A stretch of 64,000 nt of DNA from an uncultured Clostridia bacterium (GTDB lineage Bacteria; Bacillota; Clostridia; Oscillospirales; CAG-382): the NCBI GenBank assembly GCA_944375955.1, contig CALWBE010000005.1:31285-95284 (forward strand), written 5' to 3'. The notes below the pieces were generated by a model. The model had not been told where the DNA came from and ran no database searches. It saw nothing but the letters and a program-made list of their open reading frames with translations. Shown in pieces: positions 1-7,479 of this stretch. A program made the position numbers and the translations under genes. Every line of letters starts with the position of its first letter. Position 1 is the stretch's first letter.

Positions 1-28
1 TTTCTTAAATTTAAGGAGGATCCCCAAA

Positions 29-304
29 ATGGCACAGGAAGCATTAGGAATGATCGAAACAAGAGGACTTGTCGCTGCTATCGAAGCAGCTGACGCTATG
101 GTAAAATCCGCTGAAGTTACTCTTATCGGTACCGAAAAGATCGGTTCCGGACTCGTAAGCGTTATGGTTCGCGGAGATGTCGGAGCAGTAAAGGCAGCAG
201 TTGAGGCAGGAAGTCAGGCAGCTTCCACACTCGGAGAGCTTATAGCTACACATGTAATTCCGAGACCTCATGCTGACGTTGAAAAAATTCTTCCCAAATT
301 CTAA
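29..304 (+). CDS. BMC-H microcompartment shell protein (PduA/PduJ/EutM type)
   Basis: A 91-residue single-domain BMC protein that should form the hexameric tiles of a proteinaceous microcompartment facet. The N-terminus ([14 protein letters not shown]), the AADAM helix, the central block with [18 protein letters not shown] and the C-terminal HVIPRPH are hallmarks of canonical PduA/PduJ/EutM/CcmK shell proteins, and the length is normal. An SD (AAGGAGGA at 13-20) sits 8 bases before the ATG. It is the first complete gene in the window and is followed closely by two more BMC-H genes, so it lies inside a shell operon that continues to the left. Its central region matches the third BMC-H gene base for base over 44 nt. 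Substrate specificity cannot be read from this sequence. Confidence 0.95.
   Translation: MAQEALGMIETRGLVAAIEAADAMVKSAEVTLIGTEKIGSGLVSVMVRGDVGAVKAAVEAGSQAASTLGELIATHVIPRPHADVEKILPKF
140..183 (+). repeat. 44-nt block identical to 918-961
   Basis: This stretch inside the first BMC-H gene is identical, including all synonymous positions, to 918-961 in the third BMC-H gene. It encodes the [15 protein letters not shown] segment. Flanking coding sequence differs at many third positions, so the identity points to recent duplication or gene conversion. Confidence 0.8.
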
Positions 305-340
305 TTTTCCGATAAATAAAAAAGGAACGGATAAAATCAT

Positions 341-628
341 ATGAAATCTTTGGGACTTGTCGAAGTTTCAGGCGTTGTGGCTGCGGTTGACGCTCTCGAT
401 ATAATGTGCAAAAGCTCAAATGTGTCTTTTGTTACATGGGAGAGAAAACTTGGAGGAAGACTCGTCACTATAATAGTGACCGGAGATGTGTCAGATGTGA
501 CTGAAGCGGTAGAATGTGTAAAGAGAAATTGTATTTCCCCTCCATGTGCGTCATTCGTTATCGCCAATCCTCATGAAGAAACCGTCCGAATCGTTCAGCT
601 CTCGGCGTCAAGGCTGAAAAAGAACTGA
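341..628 (+). CDS. BMC-H shell protein, divergent paralogue
   Basis: A 95-residue BMC-domain protein. It begins MKSLGLVEVSGVVAAVDALD and has the VTIIVTGDVSDV core strand and the FVIANPHEE segment of the fold, but it differs clearly from the two neighbouring PduA-like paralogues. The substitutions fall around the pore-loop region (WERKLGGRLV), so its central pore should have a different chemistry, and it carries two cysteines near residues 64 and 69. The SD is AAAGGAACGG at 321-330. It lies 36 bases after the first BMC-H gene and 19 before the next, consistent with one transcript. It is probably a minor facet protein; no specific orthologue such as PduU or PduK can be named. Confidence 0.88.
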   Translation: MKSLGLVEVSGVVAAVDALDIMCKSSNVSFVTWERKLGGRLVTIIVTGDVSDVTEAVECVKRNCISPPCASFVIANPHEETVRIVQLSASRLKKN

Positions 629-647
629 TTAACAAGAGGTAAATTTC

Positions 648-1085
648 ATGGCTGAAAAGAATGAAAAATCCGAGTCAAAAAAAACCACAGGAAGTTCCGC
701 TGACTCTCAGCGTACAACTTCCAGAACAAAAAAATCAACTGTTAATATTAACACAAAAAATAATAATATCAATTCTACTGAAAATAGTCTAACGGAGGTA
801 AAAGTTATGACACAGCAGGCTTTAGGAATGATTGAAACAAGAGGACTCGTTGCTGCTATAGAGGCGGCTGATGCTATGCTTAAAGCGGCAAACGTTGAAC
901 TTGTCGGCACCGAAAAAATCGGTTCCGGACTCGTAAGCGTTATGGTTCGCGGAGATGTCGGCGCTGTAAAAGCTGCAGTTGAAGCCGGTTCTTCTTCCGC
1001 TGAGCGTCTCGGAGAAGTTATAGCTACTCATGTAATCCCCAGACCTCATGCCGATGTTGAAAAAATTCTTCCCATACTTAAATAA
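648..1085 (+). CDS. BMC-H shell protein with optional 53-residue N-terminal extension
   Basis: From the ATG at 648 this encodes 145 residues: a 53-residue polar, low-complexity tail rich in Lys, Ser, Thr and Asn, then a complete PduA-type BMC domain starting [14 protein letters not shown]. The internal ATG at 807 is in frame and preceded by a strong SD (GGAGGT at 794-799), giving a normal 92-residue shell protein. The upstream ATG has its own weaker SD (AGAGGT). Either the extension is a vestigial or short upstream reading frame, or both forms are made. The BMC domain is the close paralogue of the first gene. I report the longer frame because both starts are supported; the shorter product is the more certain one. 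Confidence 0.85.
   Translation: MAEKNEKSESKKTTGSSADSQRTTSRTKKSTVNINTKNNNINSTENSLTEVKVMTQQALGMIETRGLVAAIEAADAMLKAANVELVGTEKIGSGLVSVMVRGDVGAVKAAVEAGSSSAERLGEVIATHVIPRPHADVEKILPILK
794..809 (+). promoter_or_regulatory. Internal SD and start codon inside the third BMC-H gene
   Basis: GGAGGT at 794-799 lies 7 bases before an in-frame ATG at 807. This is stronger than the SD of the upstream ATG at 648 and would produce the canonical 92-residue BMC-H protein without the polar tail. Confidence 0.7.
918..961 (+). repeat. 44-nt block identical to 140-183
   Basis: Second copy of the block described at 140-183, in the third BMC-H gene. Confidence 0.8.
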
Positions 1086-1160
1086 TTAAATATTAATTAA
1101 AAAAGAAGTATTTTTTCACAAACTGCAGACGTCCGTCAATTTTAAATTAGGTATCTTTTC

Positions 1161-1195
1161 GGGACAATTACCTTGCTTAACTAAGGTTTTGTCCC
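1161..1195 (+). other. Intergenic RNA hairpin between shell genes
   Basis: In the 179-base gap between the BMC-H and BMC-P genes, GGGACAA at 1161-1167 pairs with TTGTCCC at 1189-1195, and ACCTT pairs with AAGGT inside it, leaving an 8-base loop. No T-run follows (the next bases are GC-rich), so it does not look like a simple terminator. It may be a processing or stability element that sets shell-protein ratios. Confidence 0.6.
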
Positions 1196-1264
1196 GGCGG
1201 CCGGCTGCATTTAAAACAATTAACTCCCGGCAGGGCAAGATCCCTCCGGAAAAAAGGTGAGTTT

Positions 1265-1531
1265 ATGATAATTGGCAAAGTCGTCGGAAAGGTTGTTTCT
1301 ACACGGAAAAATGAGGCCCTTGTCGGCTGTAAGTTTCTTGTAGTGGAGATCCTCTCCTCAATGACGAATGATAAATCAAAAATGGTAGCCGTCGACAATG
1401 TCGGCGCGGGTATCGGCGACATTGTATTGGTAGCACAGGGCAGTGCCGCGCGACTCACATGCGGAGACGGTACAACACCGATTGACGCGGCAGTCGTGGG
1501 TATTGTTGACGACGGCACCGGACTGGAGTAA
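1265..1531 (+). CDS. BMC-P pentameric vertex protein (EutN/CcmL family)
   Basis: An 88-residue EutN/CcmL/PduN-type protein, which caps the vertices of microcompartments as a pentamer. Family signs are the start MIIGKVVGKVVSTRK, the GCKFLVVEI strand, the AVDNVGAGIGDIVLVAQGSAAR block and the terminal DAAVVGIVD strand. The length matches the family (about 85-100). The SD is AAAAAAGGTGA just before the ATG. It follows a 179-base gap containing a hairpin and is separated by only 9 bases from the PduS-like gene, so shell and redox genes are co-transcribed. One vertex gene against several facet genes is the usual stoichiometry. The family call is very secure; the symbol (eutN, pduN or ccmL) depends on the unseen signature enzyme. 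Confidence 0.95.
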   Translation: MIIGKVVGKVVSTRKNEALVGCKFLVVEILSSMTNDKSKMVAVDNVGAGIGDIVLVAQGSAARLTCGDGTTPIDAAVVGIVDDGTGLE

Positions 1532-1540
1532 TTAATAATT

Positions 1541-2872
1541 ATGGTATTGACAGAACTTGTTGAAATAATGAAGAAAAACGGTGTTGCCGGAGCTGGCGGA
1601 GCCGGATTTCCTTCTTACGCAAAGCTTGATAAGCGTGCGGACACCATAATCTTAAACTGTGCTGAATGTGAACCTTTATTAAAGCTACACAGACAAGTGC
1701 TTGAAAAATATGCTTTTGAAATTCTTTCAACTCTAAATGAAATCGCAGAAGCAGTTGAAGCCGAGCACATAATTATAGCGATAAAGGCAGCTTACAAAGG
1801 CGCAGTAGACGCCGTAAAGGCAAATCTTGACAGATTTCCGAAAGCTTCTATCGGCATTTTGCCGGAAGTTTATCCTGCCGGAGACGAAGTCATTACGATT
1901 TATGAAACGACCAAACGCGTAGTAGCTCCGGGAGCTCTTCCCATTACTGTAGGAGTTACTGTTTTCAATGTTGAAACTATTCTTAATGTCTACAAGGCAA
2001 TACATAACGCCGAACCGGTAATAACTAAATATATAACAATTGCCGGTGAAGTTAAAAATCCGATAACACTTAAGGCTCCTCTCGGAATGACATATGCCGA
2101 ACTTATTGAGCTTGCAGGCGGAACAACGGTTTCGGACTATGCCCTTATTGGCGGCGGTCCTATGACAGGAAAAGTAGTTTCTCCGACAGATGTAGTTACA
2201 AAAACATCAAATGCGGTTCTTGTGCTTCCGGAAAATCATCCGTTGATTTCAAAGAAGCTTGCAAAGATTCAGATAGACATGAAACGTGCCATGGCAGCCT
2301 GCTGCCAATGCAGAATGTGTACCGATCTTTGCTCAAGACATCTTTTAGGGCATCCGATACAGCCTCATGCTTTTATGCGCTCGGCAACAAGCGGTGTAAC
2401 GAAAGATGTAGGACCTTTTATAAATACCATGTTCTGCTCGCAGTGCGGAATATGCGAACTTTATGCCTGCGGACAAAACCTTTCGCCGAGAACTCTTATC
2501 GGTGAATATAAGGCAGGTCTGCGCAAAGCCGGCGTAAAAATTGATCCGGCTGATATCAAATTTGAACAGGTCAATCCTCAAAGAGAACAGAGACTTGTTC
2601 CAATGCACCGTCTTACGGCAAGGCTCGGACTTACAAGATATGATGTCCCCGCTCCCCTTCAAGACGAGACTATAAAAGCTTCAAAAGTTAAAATAATGCT
2701 AAGCCAATCTATCGGAGTACCGGCATCCGCTGCAGTAAAAAAAGGAGACAAAGTCTCTGCCGGTCAAATAATTGGAGAAGCTGCCGAAGGCAAGCTGTCT
2801 ATGCCGATACATGCTTCAATCTCAGGAAAAGTTGCTGAGGTGAATGATAAGTTTATTATTATTGAAGCATAA
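1541..2872 (+). CDS. pduS: PduS-type microcompartment flavin/Fe-S reductase
   Basis: A 443-residue soluble protein of the RnfC-like PduS family. The N-terminal GVAGAGGAGFPSYAKL loop and NCAECEP motif are the flavin/NADH-binding hallmarks shared with RnfC and Nqo1-type proteins. An SLBB-like region follows, then two [4Fe-4S] motifs near residues 250-310 (CCQCRMC...C and CSQCGIC...C). The C-terminal part resembles a barrel-sandwich/lipoyl-like domain (PIHASISGKV). In known Pdu compartments PduS reduces cobalamin using NADH; in glycyl-radical compartments its role is less certain. Encoded directly after the vertex gene and before pduT, whose pore Fe-S site is thought to exchange electrons with PduS. 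A paralogous RnfC lies at 21.0 kb, but the order of domains differs. Confidence 0.9.
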   Translation: MVLTELVEIMKKNGVAGAGGAGFPSYAKLDKRADTIILNCAECEPLLKLHRQVLEKYAFEILSTLNEIAEAVEAEHIIIAIKAAYKGAVDAVKANLDRFPKASIGILPEVYPAGDEVITIYETTKRVVAPGALPITVGVTVFNVETILNVYKAIHNAEPVITKYITIAGEVKNPITLKAPLGMTYAELIELAGGTTVSDYALIGGGPMTGKVVSPTDVVTKTSNAVLVLPENHPLISKKLAKIQIDMKRAMAACCQCRMCTDLCSRHLLGHPIQPHAFMRSATSGVTKDVGPFINTMFCSQCGICELYACGQNLSPRTLIGEYKAGLRKAGVKIDPADIKFEQVNPQREQRLVPMHRLTARLGLTRYDVPAPLQDETIKASKVKIMLSQSIGVPASAAVKKGDKVSAGQIIGEAAEGKLSMPIHASISGKVAEVNDKFIIIEA

Positions 2873-2891
2873 TGCAGCGTTTATATTTTTG

Positions 2892-3007
2892 TGATGGGCG
2901 CTTGGCTCGCCTTATCGCAAATTCGGTTTTTTGCCCCACAAAAATTCCGGATTTTCAGATGTGTGGGGAGAAAGGAAACTTTTCATCACGTTTTTCGGTG
3001 ATGAAAA
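2892..3007 (+). other. Structured leader upstream of pduT
   Basis: The 151-base gap before pduT contains three consecutive potential hairpins: 2892-2918 (GGCG/CGCC core), 2934-2940 with 2962-2968 (CCCCACA/TGTGGGG), and 2980-2989 with 2998-3007 (TTTTCATCAC/GTGATGAAAA, a perfect 10-bp stem with an 8-base loop). The right arm of the second overlaps a purine-rich SD-like stretch (GGGGAGAAAGGA), and the third lies between that stretch and the ATG at 3024. This could govern pduT translation; no known riboswitch class is recognised. Confidence 0.5.
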
Positions 3008-3023
3008 ATCACGGTTACTATCA

Positions 3024-3572
3024 ATGAGTAAAGCAATCGGAATGGTTGAACTTCAAACTGTTTCCGCCGGAATACAAAGTGCCGATATGATGCTTAAAAC
3101 CGCTGAGGTGGAAGTGATTGAAAGCCAGCCTGTCTGTCCGGGCAAATACATTGTAATAATTACCGGAGAACTCAGCGCAGTAAAAGCGTCTGTCGATTCT
3201 GTAGTTGCAAGATTTGATTCCAAAATAATGGGCAGTTTCGTGCTCGGCAATCCGCATGAGTCTATTTTCCCGGCTCTTTACGGAGCAACTAAAGTCGAAG
3301 ATGTAAAAGCTCTCGGTGTTCTTGAAACTTTTAATGCCGCTGATATTATTACGGCAGCTGACGCCGCTGCTAAAACTTCTCTCGTAGACCTTATAGAACT
3401 CCGTGTCGCACGCGGTATGTGCGGAAAGTCATATATGCTCATAACCGGTGATGTCGCTGCTGTTTCCGCCGCTATAGAAAAGGCACAGCAGGAAGTAAGC
3501 GAAAACGGTATGCTGCTTGACAGCTCCATAATTCCTAACCCGGATAAACGTCTTTGGGAATCTATTCTTTGA
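3024..3572 (+). CDS. pduT: PduT-type tandem-BMC trimer with pore Fe-S cysteine
   Basis: A 182-residue protein with two BMC domains (about 1-90 and 95-180), the BMC-T class that assembles as pseudohexameric trimers. I chose the ATG at 3024 because it gives the standard MSKAIGMVEL start, the usual length (about 184), and places the cysteine of the QPVCPGK loop at residue 38, the position that binds the [4Fe-4S] cluster in the PduT pore. A second cysteine, at residue 133 (RGMCGKS), occupies a similar position in the second domain. The start codon has only a poor SD and lies behind three hairpins. Flanked by the PduS-like and PduQ-like genes, it probably provides an electron conduit or Fe-S site through the shell. 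Confidence 0.92.
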   Translation: MSKAIGMVELQTVSAGIQSADMMLKTAEVEVIESQPVCPGKYIVIITGELSAVKASVDSVVARFDSKIMGSFVLGNPHESIFPALYGATKVEDVKALGVLETFNAADIITAADAAAKTSLVDLIELRVARGMCGKSYMLITGDVAAVSAAIEKAQQEVSENGMLLDSSIIPNPDKRLWESIL

Positions 3573-3627
3573 TTTTCATTGCAGTTTTTTATGACGCTAC
3601 AATAAAATAAGAGGAAAATAAAGTAAA

Positions 3628-4776
3628 ATGAACACTTTCTGTCTTCCTACAAGCGTATATTTTGATGAAAATGCCCTCGACAAGCTTAAGGAATATAAAA
3701 ACCTGAATGCCGTTATTTTTACAGATCCATTTATGGTTAAAAGCGGAACCGCAAACCGCATAGCTGAAAAATTATCGTCTTGCTCAAATGTTTCGGTTTT
3801 CGGCGAAGTTCAGCCGGATCCTCCTATAGAGCTTATTGCTAAGGGTCTTGATTTTCTGATAAATGCAAACGCTGACATAGTAGTAGCTCTCGGCGGCGGG
3901 TCGTCTATAGACGCAGCCAAAGCCGTGATACTTATGGCTAAACGCTCAGGCAAAAAACAAAATATTAAGCTTATCGCCGTTCCTACAACAAGCGGAACGG
4001 GTTCGGAAGTAACTCAATTTGCCGTAATAACAGACAAGTCCGCCGGGGTAAAATATCCTCTCGTACATGAGGATCTGCAGCCTGATGTTGCAATTCTCGA
4101 TCCGGAGCTTGTACGCACGGCTCCGCCTTCAATAACCGCGGATACCGGATTTGATGTTATGACACATGCGCTTGAAGCCTATATTTCTACTTCTGCAAAC
4201 GAGTTCTCCGATGCGCTTGCCGAAAAGGCTCTTGAACTTGCTTTTAAATATCTTCCACAGGCTTACAAAGACGGCAATGATCTTTATGCGCGTGATAAAA
4301 TGCACAAAGCTTCATGTCTTGCCGGAATGTCGTTTAATATTGTAAGTCTCGGTGTAAATCACGGTATCGCTCATGCACTTGGAGCAAAATTTCACATTCC
4401 TCATGGCAGAGCAAACGCTATGCTCTTGCCTCATGTTATGAGATACAATGCAGATCTTCCGGCAGCTTTTGTTTCAGGTAATACAAATTATACAAAAGCC
4501 GCCGTAAAACTTGCAAAAATCGCCGGTATAGCCGGAATAAAATCTGCTAACATTAAGCTTGCGGTAAATTCTTTATGCGATTATATCGCTGCGATGGAAC
4601 GCAGCTGCGGAATTCCTGAAACTCTTGCCAAAGCGGGAGTATCAAAGGATGATTATGAAGCAAACAAAGAATCAATAATAACAAGCGCTCTTAATGACGC
4701 TTGTACCGCTGCAAATCCGAGAAAAATAACACGTGACAGTGTTAATGAAATACTTTCGTTTATCGACAGATTTTAA
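3628..4776 (+). CDS. pduQ: Iron-containing alcohol dehydrogenase, PduQ-like
   Basis: A 382-residue group III Fe-dependent alcohol dehydrogenase. The N-terminal Rossmann-like half has GGGSSIDAAKA and the TTSGTGSEVTQFAVITD cofactor motif. The C-terminal helical half has the metal-binding HGIAHALGAKFHIPHG signature. In Pdu-type compartments PduQ reduces the aldehyde to an alcohol and regenerates NAD+ inside the shell, which fits this position immediately after pduT. The SD (AGAGGAAA, 3609-3616) is somewhat distant from the ATG. No obvious encapsulation helix is visible at the N-terminus. It is the last gene of the operon, followed by a long perfect hairpin. The exact aldehyde cannot be inferred. 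Confidence 0.9.
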   Translation: MNTFCLPTSVYFDENALDKLKEYKNLNAVIFTDPFMVKSGTANRIAEKLSSCSNVSVFGEVQPDPPIELIAKGLDFLINANADIVVALGGGSSIDAAKAVILMAKRSGKKQNIKLIAVPTTSGTGSEVTQFAVITDKSAGVKYPLVHEDLQPDVAILDPELVRTAPPSITADTGFDVMTHALEAYISTSANEFSDALAEKALELAFKYLPQAYKDGNDLYARDKMHKASCLAGMSFNIVSLGVNHGIAHALGAKFHIPHGRANAMLLPHVMRYNADLPAAFVSGNTNYTKAAVKLAKIAGIAGIKSANIKLAVNSLCDYIAAMERSCGIPETLAKAGVSKDDYEANKESIITSALNDACTAANPRKITRDSVNEILSFIDRF

Positions 4777-4794
4777 TTGTAAGTTAACTACAAA

Positions 4795-4840
4795 CATAAT
4801 TTTATGACCTGCGGTAAAAACGGCAGGTCATAAAATTATG
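4795..4840 (+). terminator. Terminator hairpin at the end of the BMC operon
   Basis: An 18-bp perfect stem (4795-4812 with 4823-4840) and a 10-base loop lie right after the alcohol dehydrogenase gene. The upper GACCTGC/GCAGGTC part is GC-rich and the lower part is AT-rich, so the 3' side supplies the T/A-rich tract. It separates the microcompartment operon from mntP. Confidence 0.75.
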
Positions 4841-4869
4841 TTAAAATTTAATGTGCGCTTCGATAAAAT
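4841..4869 (+). promoter_or_regulatory. Possible promoter for mntP
   Basis: TTAAAA (4841-4846), 17-base spacer, TAAAAT (4864-4869). The -35 is weak. Transcription would start just before the SD of mntP. No yybP-ykoY manganese riboswitch is recognisable in this short leader. Confidence 0.4.
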
Positions 4870-4903
4870 GAAGGTATATTACTCAAAAGGAATTTATTAC
4901 AAT

Positions 4904-5524
4904 ATGGGAATACTTGAAATATTTTTCACCGGCATCGGTCTTTCGATGGATGCGCTTGCCGTATCCGTATGCAAGGGACTTTCAATAAAAAAACTCCGTT
5001 TCAATACCGCTTTTATGATTGCGTTCTTTTTCGGAATTTTTCAGGCTGCAATGCCGCTTATAGGCTGGCTTTTGGGAATACGCTTTAAGCAATATATAGA
5101 AACGTTTGATCATTGGATAGCTTTTGGTCTTCTGTTATTCATAGGCGGTAAAATGCTTGCAGATTCCTTTAAAAATGATGATCCTGAAGTATCCAAAACA
5201 AATTCCTGCAATGAGAGCAAAATCAACATAAAAGAGCTTACCGTTCTCGCGGTCGCTACAAGCATAGATGCTCTTGCAGTAGGTATAGCAATGGCATGTC
5301 TTGAAGGCGGTATAAATATTTTTGCAGCAATATCCGTCATCGGCGTCACAACTTTTGTCCTTTGTCTTATAGGTGTTTTTGCCGGAAATAGATTCGGCAA
5401 TCATCTTGAGAAAAATGCATCTATTGCCGGGGGAACAATCCTTATACTTATAGGTATGAAAATCCTTCTTGAGCATCTCGGCATACTAGACAGATTTTTT
5501 AACTGGCTTACAAAAATATTTTAA
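4904..5524 (+). CDS. mntP: MntP-type manganese efflux pump
   Basis: A 206-residue integral membrane protein of the MntP family, which exports Mn2+. It has about six hydrophobic segments arranged as two repeats of a three-helix unit. Each repeat carries the conserved acidic motif: SMDALAVSVCKGL near residue 15 and SIDALAVGIAMA near residue 120. I start at 4904 (MGILEIFF) because an AAAGGAA SD precedes it; the upstream in-frame Met codons would add a charged non-family extension and sit in the terminator and promoter region. It is 15 bases upstream of the Nudix gene, so the two are probably co-transcribed. Confidence 0.92.
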   Translation: MGILEIFFTGIGLSMDALAVSVCKGLSIKKLRFNTAFMIAFFFGIFQAAMPLIGWLLGIRFKQYIETFDHWIAFGLLLFIGGKMLADSFKNDDPEVSKTNSCNESKINIKELTVLAVATSIDALAVGIAMACLEGGINIFAAISVIGVTTFVLCLIGVFAGNRFGNHLEKNASIAGGTILILIGMKILLEHLGILDRFFNWLTKIF

Positions 5525-5539
5525 AGGGCGGTAATTAAA

Positions 5540-6022
5540 ATGAAGAATACTTCTTTGTGCTATATCGAAAAAAACGGAAAATATCTAATGCTACACCGCA
5601 CAAAAAAAGAAAACGATGAAAATCGCGACAAATGGATAGGTATCGGTGGAAAATTCGAAGACGGCGAAAGTCCAGAAGAATGTATGCTACGTGAAGTTTA
5701 TGAGGAAACAGGCCTTAAAATAACTGATTACAAATTCAGAGCCGTCATAACATTTGTAAATGATATTTATCAAACTGAATATATGCATTTGTTTACTGCA
5801 AGCGGTTTCACGGGAAATATTTCCGAGTGTAGTGAAGGCGAACTTGAGTGGGTAGAAAAGGAAAAACTTTATGATCTTGCATTATGGGAAGGTGATAAAA
5901 TCTTTCTTCGTCTTATATCAGATAACAATCACCCGTTTTTTTCTCTTAAACTTGTATACAGTAAAGACAAATTGAAGGATGCAATACTTAACGGCAAAAA
6001 AATTTTAAAAAATAAAATTTAA
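5540..6022 (+). CDS. Nudix hydrolase (MutT/8-oxo-dGTP diphosphatase-like)
   Basis: A 160-residue Nudix protein. The Nudix box is intact near residues 38-60 (GKFEDGESPEE then REVYEETGL), which coordinates Mg2+ for hydrolysis of a nucleoside-diphosphate-X substrate. The start CYIEKNGKYLMLHRTKKE and the GGKFE region resemble the 8-oxo-dGTP diphosphatases of Firmicutes, so nucleotide-pool sanitation is the likely role. The SD (AAAGGGCGG) overlaps the end of mntP. About 40 bases of C-terminal coding sequence are very Lys- and Asn-rich. The substrate is inferred from general family likeness only. Confidence 0.88.
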   Translation: MKNTSLCYIEKNGKYLMLHRTKKENDENRDKWIGIGGKFEDGESPEECMLREVYEETGLKITDYKFRAVITFVNDIYQTEYMHLFTASGFTGNISECSEGELEWVEKEKLYDLALWEGDKIFLRLISDNNHPFFSLKLVYSKDKLKDAILNGKKILKNKI

Positions 6023-6026
6023 ATAC

Positions 6027-6055
6027 TTGAAAAATCAAATATTATGTGATATACT
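6027..6055 (+). promoter_or_regulatory. Promoter for the T-box-pheST operon
   Basis: TTGAAA (6027-6032), exactly 17 bases, TATACT (6050-6055). The predicted transcript start near 6062 is just upstream of the T-box leader. Confidence 0.8.
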
Positions 6056-6061
6056 TATAAA

Positions 6062-6358
6062 AATCAATAGAATATTTATAAATCTTGATTTAAACACGAT
6101 GAAAAAGAGCGCCGCGTTCACGGCAGATATTTAAAGAGAGGATTCGGTCGGTGAAAGAATCTTATCTGAGAACGTCAGGCTTTTCGCTTTGGAGTGGTGC
6201 GGATGAATTATTAAATAAAGTAGTCCGCAACGGTATGCCACGTTACGGCAATAAAGCTTTGTTGAGCTTAAAGTGTGCCTTTTAAGGCAAATCAGGGTGG
6301 TACCGCGGCATAATGTCATAATGTCGTCCCTATGGTTATTTATCCATGGGGTTTTTTT
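6062..6358 (+). promoter_or_regulatory. T-box leader, specifier UUC (Phe)
   Basis: A complete T-box antitermination leader upstream of pheST. The invariant T-box sequence AGGGTGGTACCGCGG is at 6294-6308. The competing terminator is CCCTATGG (6328-6335) with CCATGGGG (6344-6351) followed by T7. The Stem I region contains AGAGAG and the GGTCGGTG-type loop. The specifier is read as TTC at 6183-6185, six bases before GGAG; the second T-box in this window has its specifier at the same distance from its GAG. Uncharged tRNA-Phe should stabilise the antiterminator and switch on the synthetase genes. Confidence 0.93.
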
Positions 6359-6429
6359 GTTTTTCCGTGACTTAACACTGAAAAAAATAGGCAAAAATAA
6401 AATATATTATCATAAAAAGGAGTTACATC

Positions 6430-7464
6430 ATGAAAGAAAAGCTTCATGCGCTATATGCCAAAGCAATGGAAGAAGTTGCTTCATTGAACACATCAGATGA
6501 ACAAATTTCAAAAAGCCTTGAAGATTTTAAAGTAAAGTATCTTGGCAAAAAAAGCGAACTTGTATCTATAATGAAGGAAATGGGTTCGTTATCAAAGGAA
6601 GAGCGCCCTATAATGGGACAGCTTGCAAATGATGTCAGAAGTAAAATTGAAAAAGCATACGGCGAAGCTAAAGAAAAAGTGTCAAAACTTGAACTTGCAG
6701 CAAAGCTTCAGGCTGAAACGATCGACGTTACTCTTCCCGGAAAATGCATAGCACCCGGTAAAGCTCATCCTATAAGCGCCGTTCAGAGCGAAATAGAAGA
6801 TATTTTTATAGGTCTTGGTTTTGAAATTGTAGACGGACCGGAAGTTGAATACGATTATTATAATTTTACTGCCCTTAATATTCCTCCGGAGCACCCTGCA
6901 AGAGACACTCAGGATACTTTCTATATAAATTCTAATGTTCTTTTGCGCACTCAGACATCGTCTGTACAAATCCATGTAATGGAAAATAAAAAGCCTCCTA
7001 TCCGTGTTATCTCTCCGGGAAGAGTTTATCGTTCTGACGCGATAGACGCTACTCACTCACCTATGTTTCATCAGGTAGAAGGCCTTGTCGTCGATAAAGG
7101 TATTACTATGGGAGATCTGAAAGGTACACTTGAACTGTTTTCTCAAAATATGTTTGGAGAAAATACAAAAATACGTTTTCGTCCTCATCATTTTCCTTTC
7201 ACAGAACCGTCTGCTGAAGTCGATGTTTCATGTTTTGCCTGCGGCGGAAAAGGCTGCCGCCTGTGCAAAGGAGAAGGCTGGATAGAAATTCTCGGGGCCG
7301 GTATGGTTCATCCAGACGTTTTAAAAAGATGCGGTATCGATCCTGAAGAATATTCGGGCTTTGCCTTCGGTATGGGTATTGAGCGTATTGTTATGAAAAA
7401 ATACAATATTGATGATATGCGTTTGCTTTATGAAAACGATATTCGTTTTCTGTCACAGTTTTAA
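6430..7464 (+). CDS. pheS: Phenylalanine-tRNA ligase alpha subunit
   Basis: A 344-residue class II aminoacyl-tRNA synthetase subunit that attaches phenylalanine to tRNA-Phe as an (alpha-beta)2 tetramer. The N-terminal 90 residues form the coiled-coil tRNA-binding arm. The catalytic core has motif 2 ([20 protein letters not shown]), the [17 protein letters not shown] segment and motif 3 ([13 protein letters not shown]). [18 protein letters not shown] cysteine cluster is present, as in many bacterial PheS. The length is standard. The SD AAAAGGAG is just upstream, and pheT follows after 15 bases. Expression is controlled by the Phe T-box leader. Confidence 0.98.
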   Translation: MKEKLHALYAKAMEEVASLNTSDEQISKSLEDFKVKYLGKKSELVSIMKEMGSLSKEERPIMGQLANDVRSKIEKAYGEAKEKVSKLELAAKLQAETIDVTLPGKCIAPGKAHPISAVQSEIEDIFIGLGFEIVDGPEVEYDYYNFTALNIPPEHPARDTQDTFYINSNVLLRTQTSSVQIHVMENKKPPIRVISPGRVYRSDAIDATHSPMFHQVEGLVVDKGITMGDLKGTLELFSQNMFGENTKIRFRPHHFPFTEPSAEVDVSCFACGGKGCRLCKGEGWIEILGAGMVHPDVLKRCGIDPEEYSGFAFGMGIERIVMKKYNIDDMRLLYENDIRFLSQF

Positions 7465-7479
7465 GGAGGTGTAACTTAT

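Noticed and set aside
2931..3023. Upstream TTG start extending pduT by 31 residues
   Set aside because: The extension runs through the hairpins, lacks an SD, and would move the conserved pore cysteine away from residue 38.
4841..4903. Manganese riboswitch before mntP
   Set aside because: The leader is too short and shows no yybP-ykoY core motifs.
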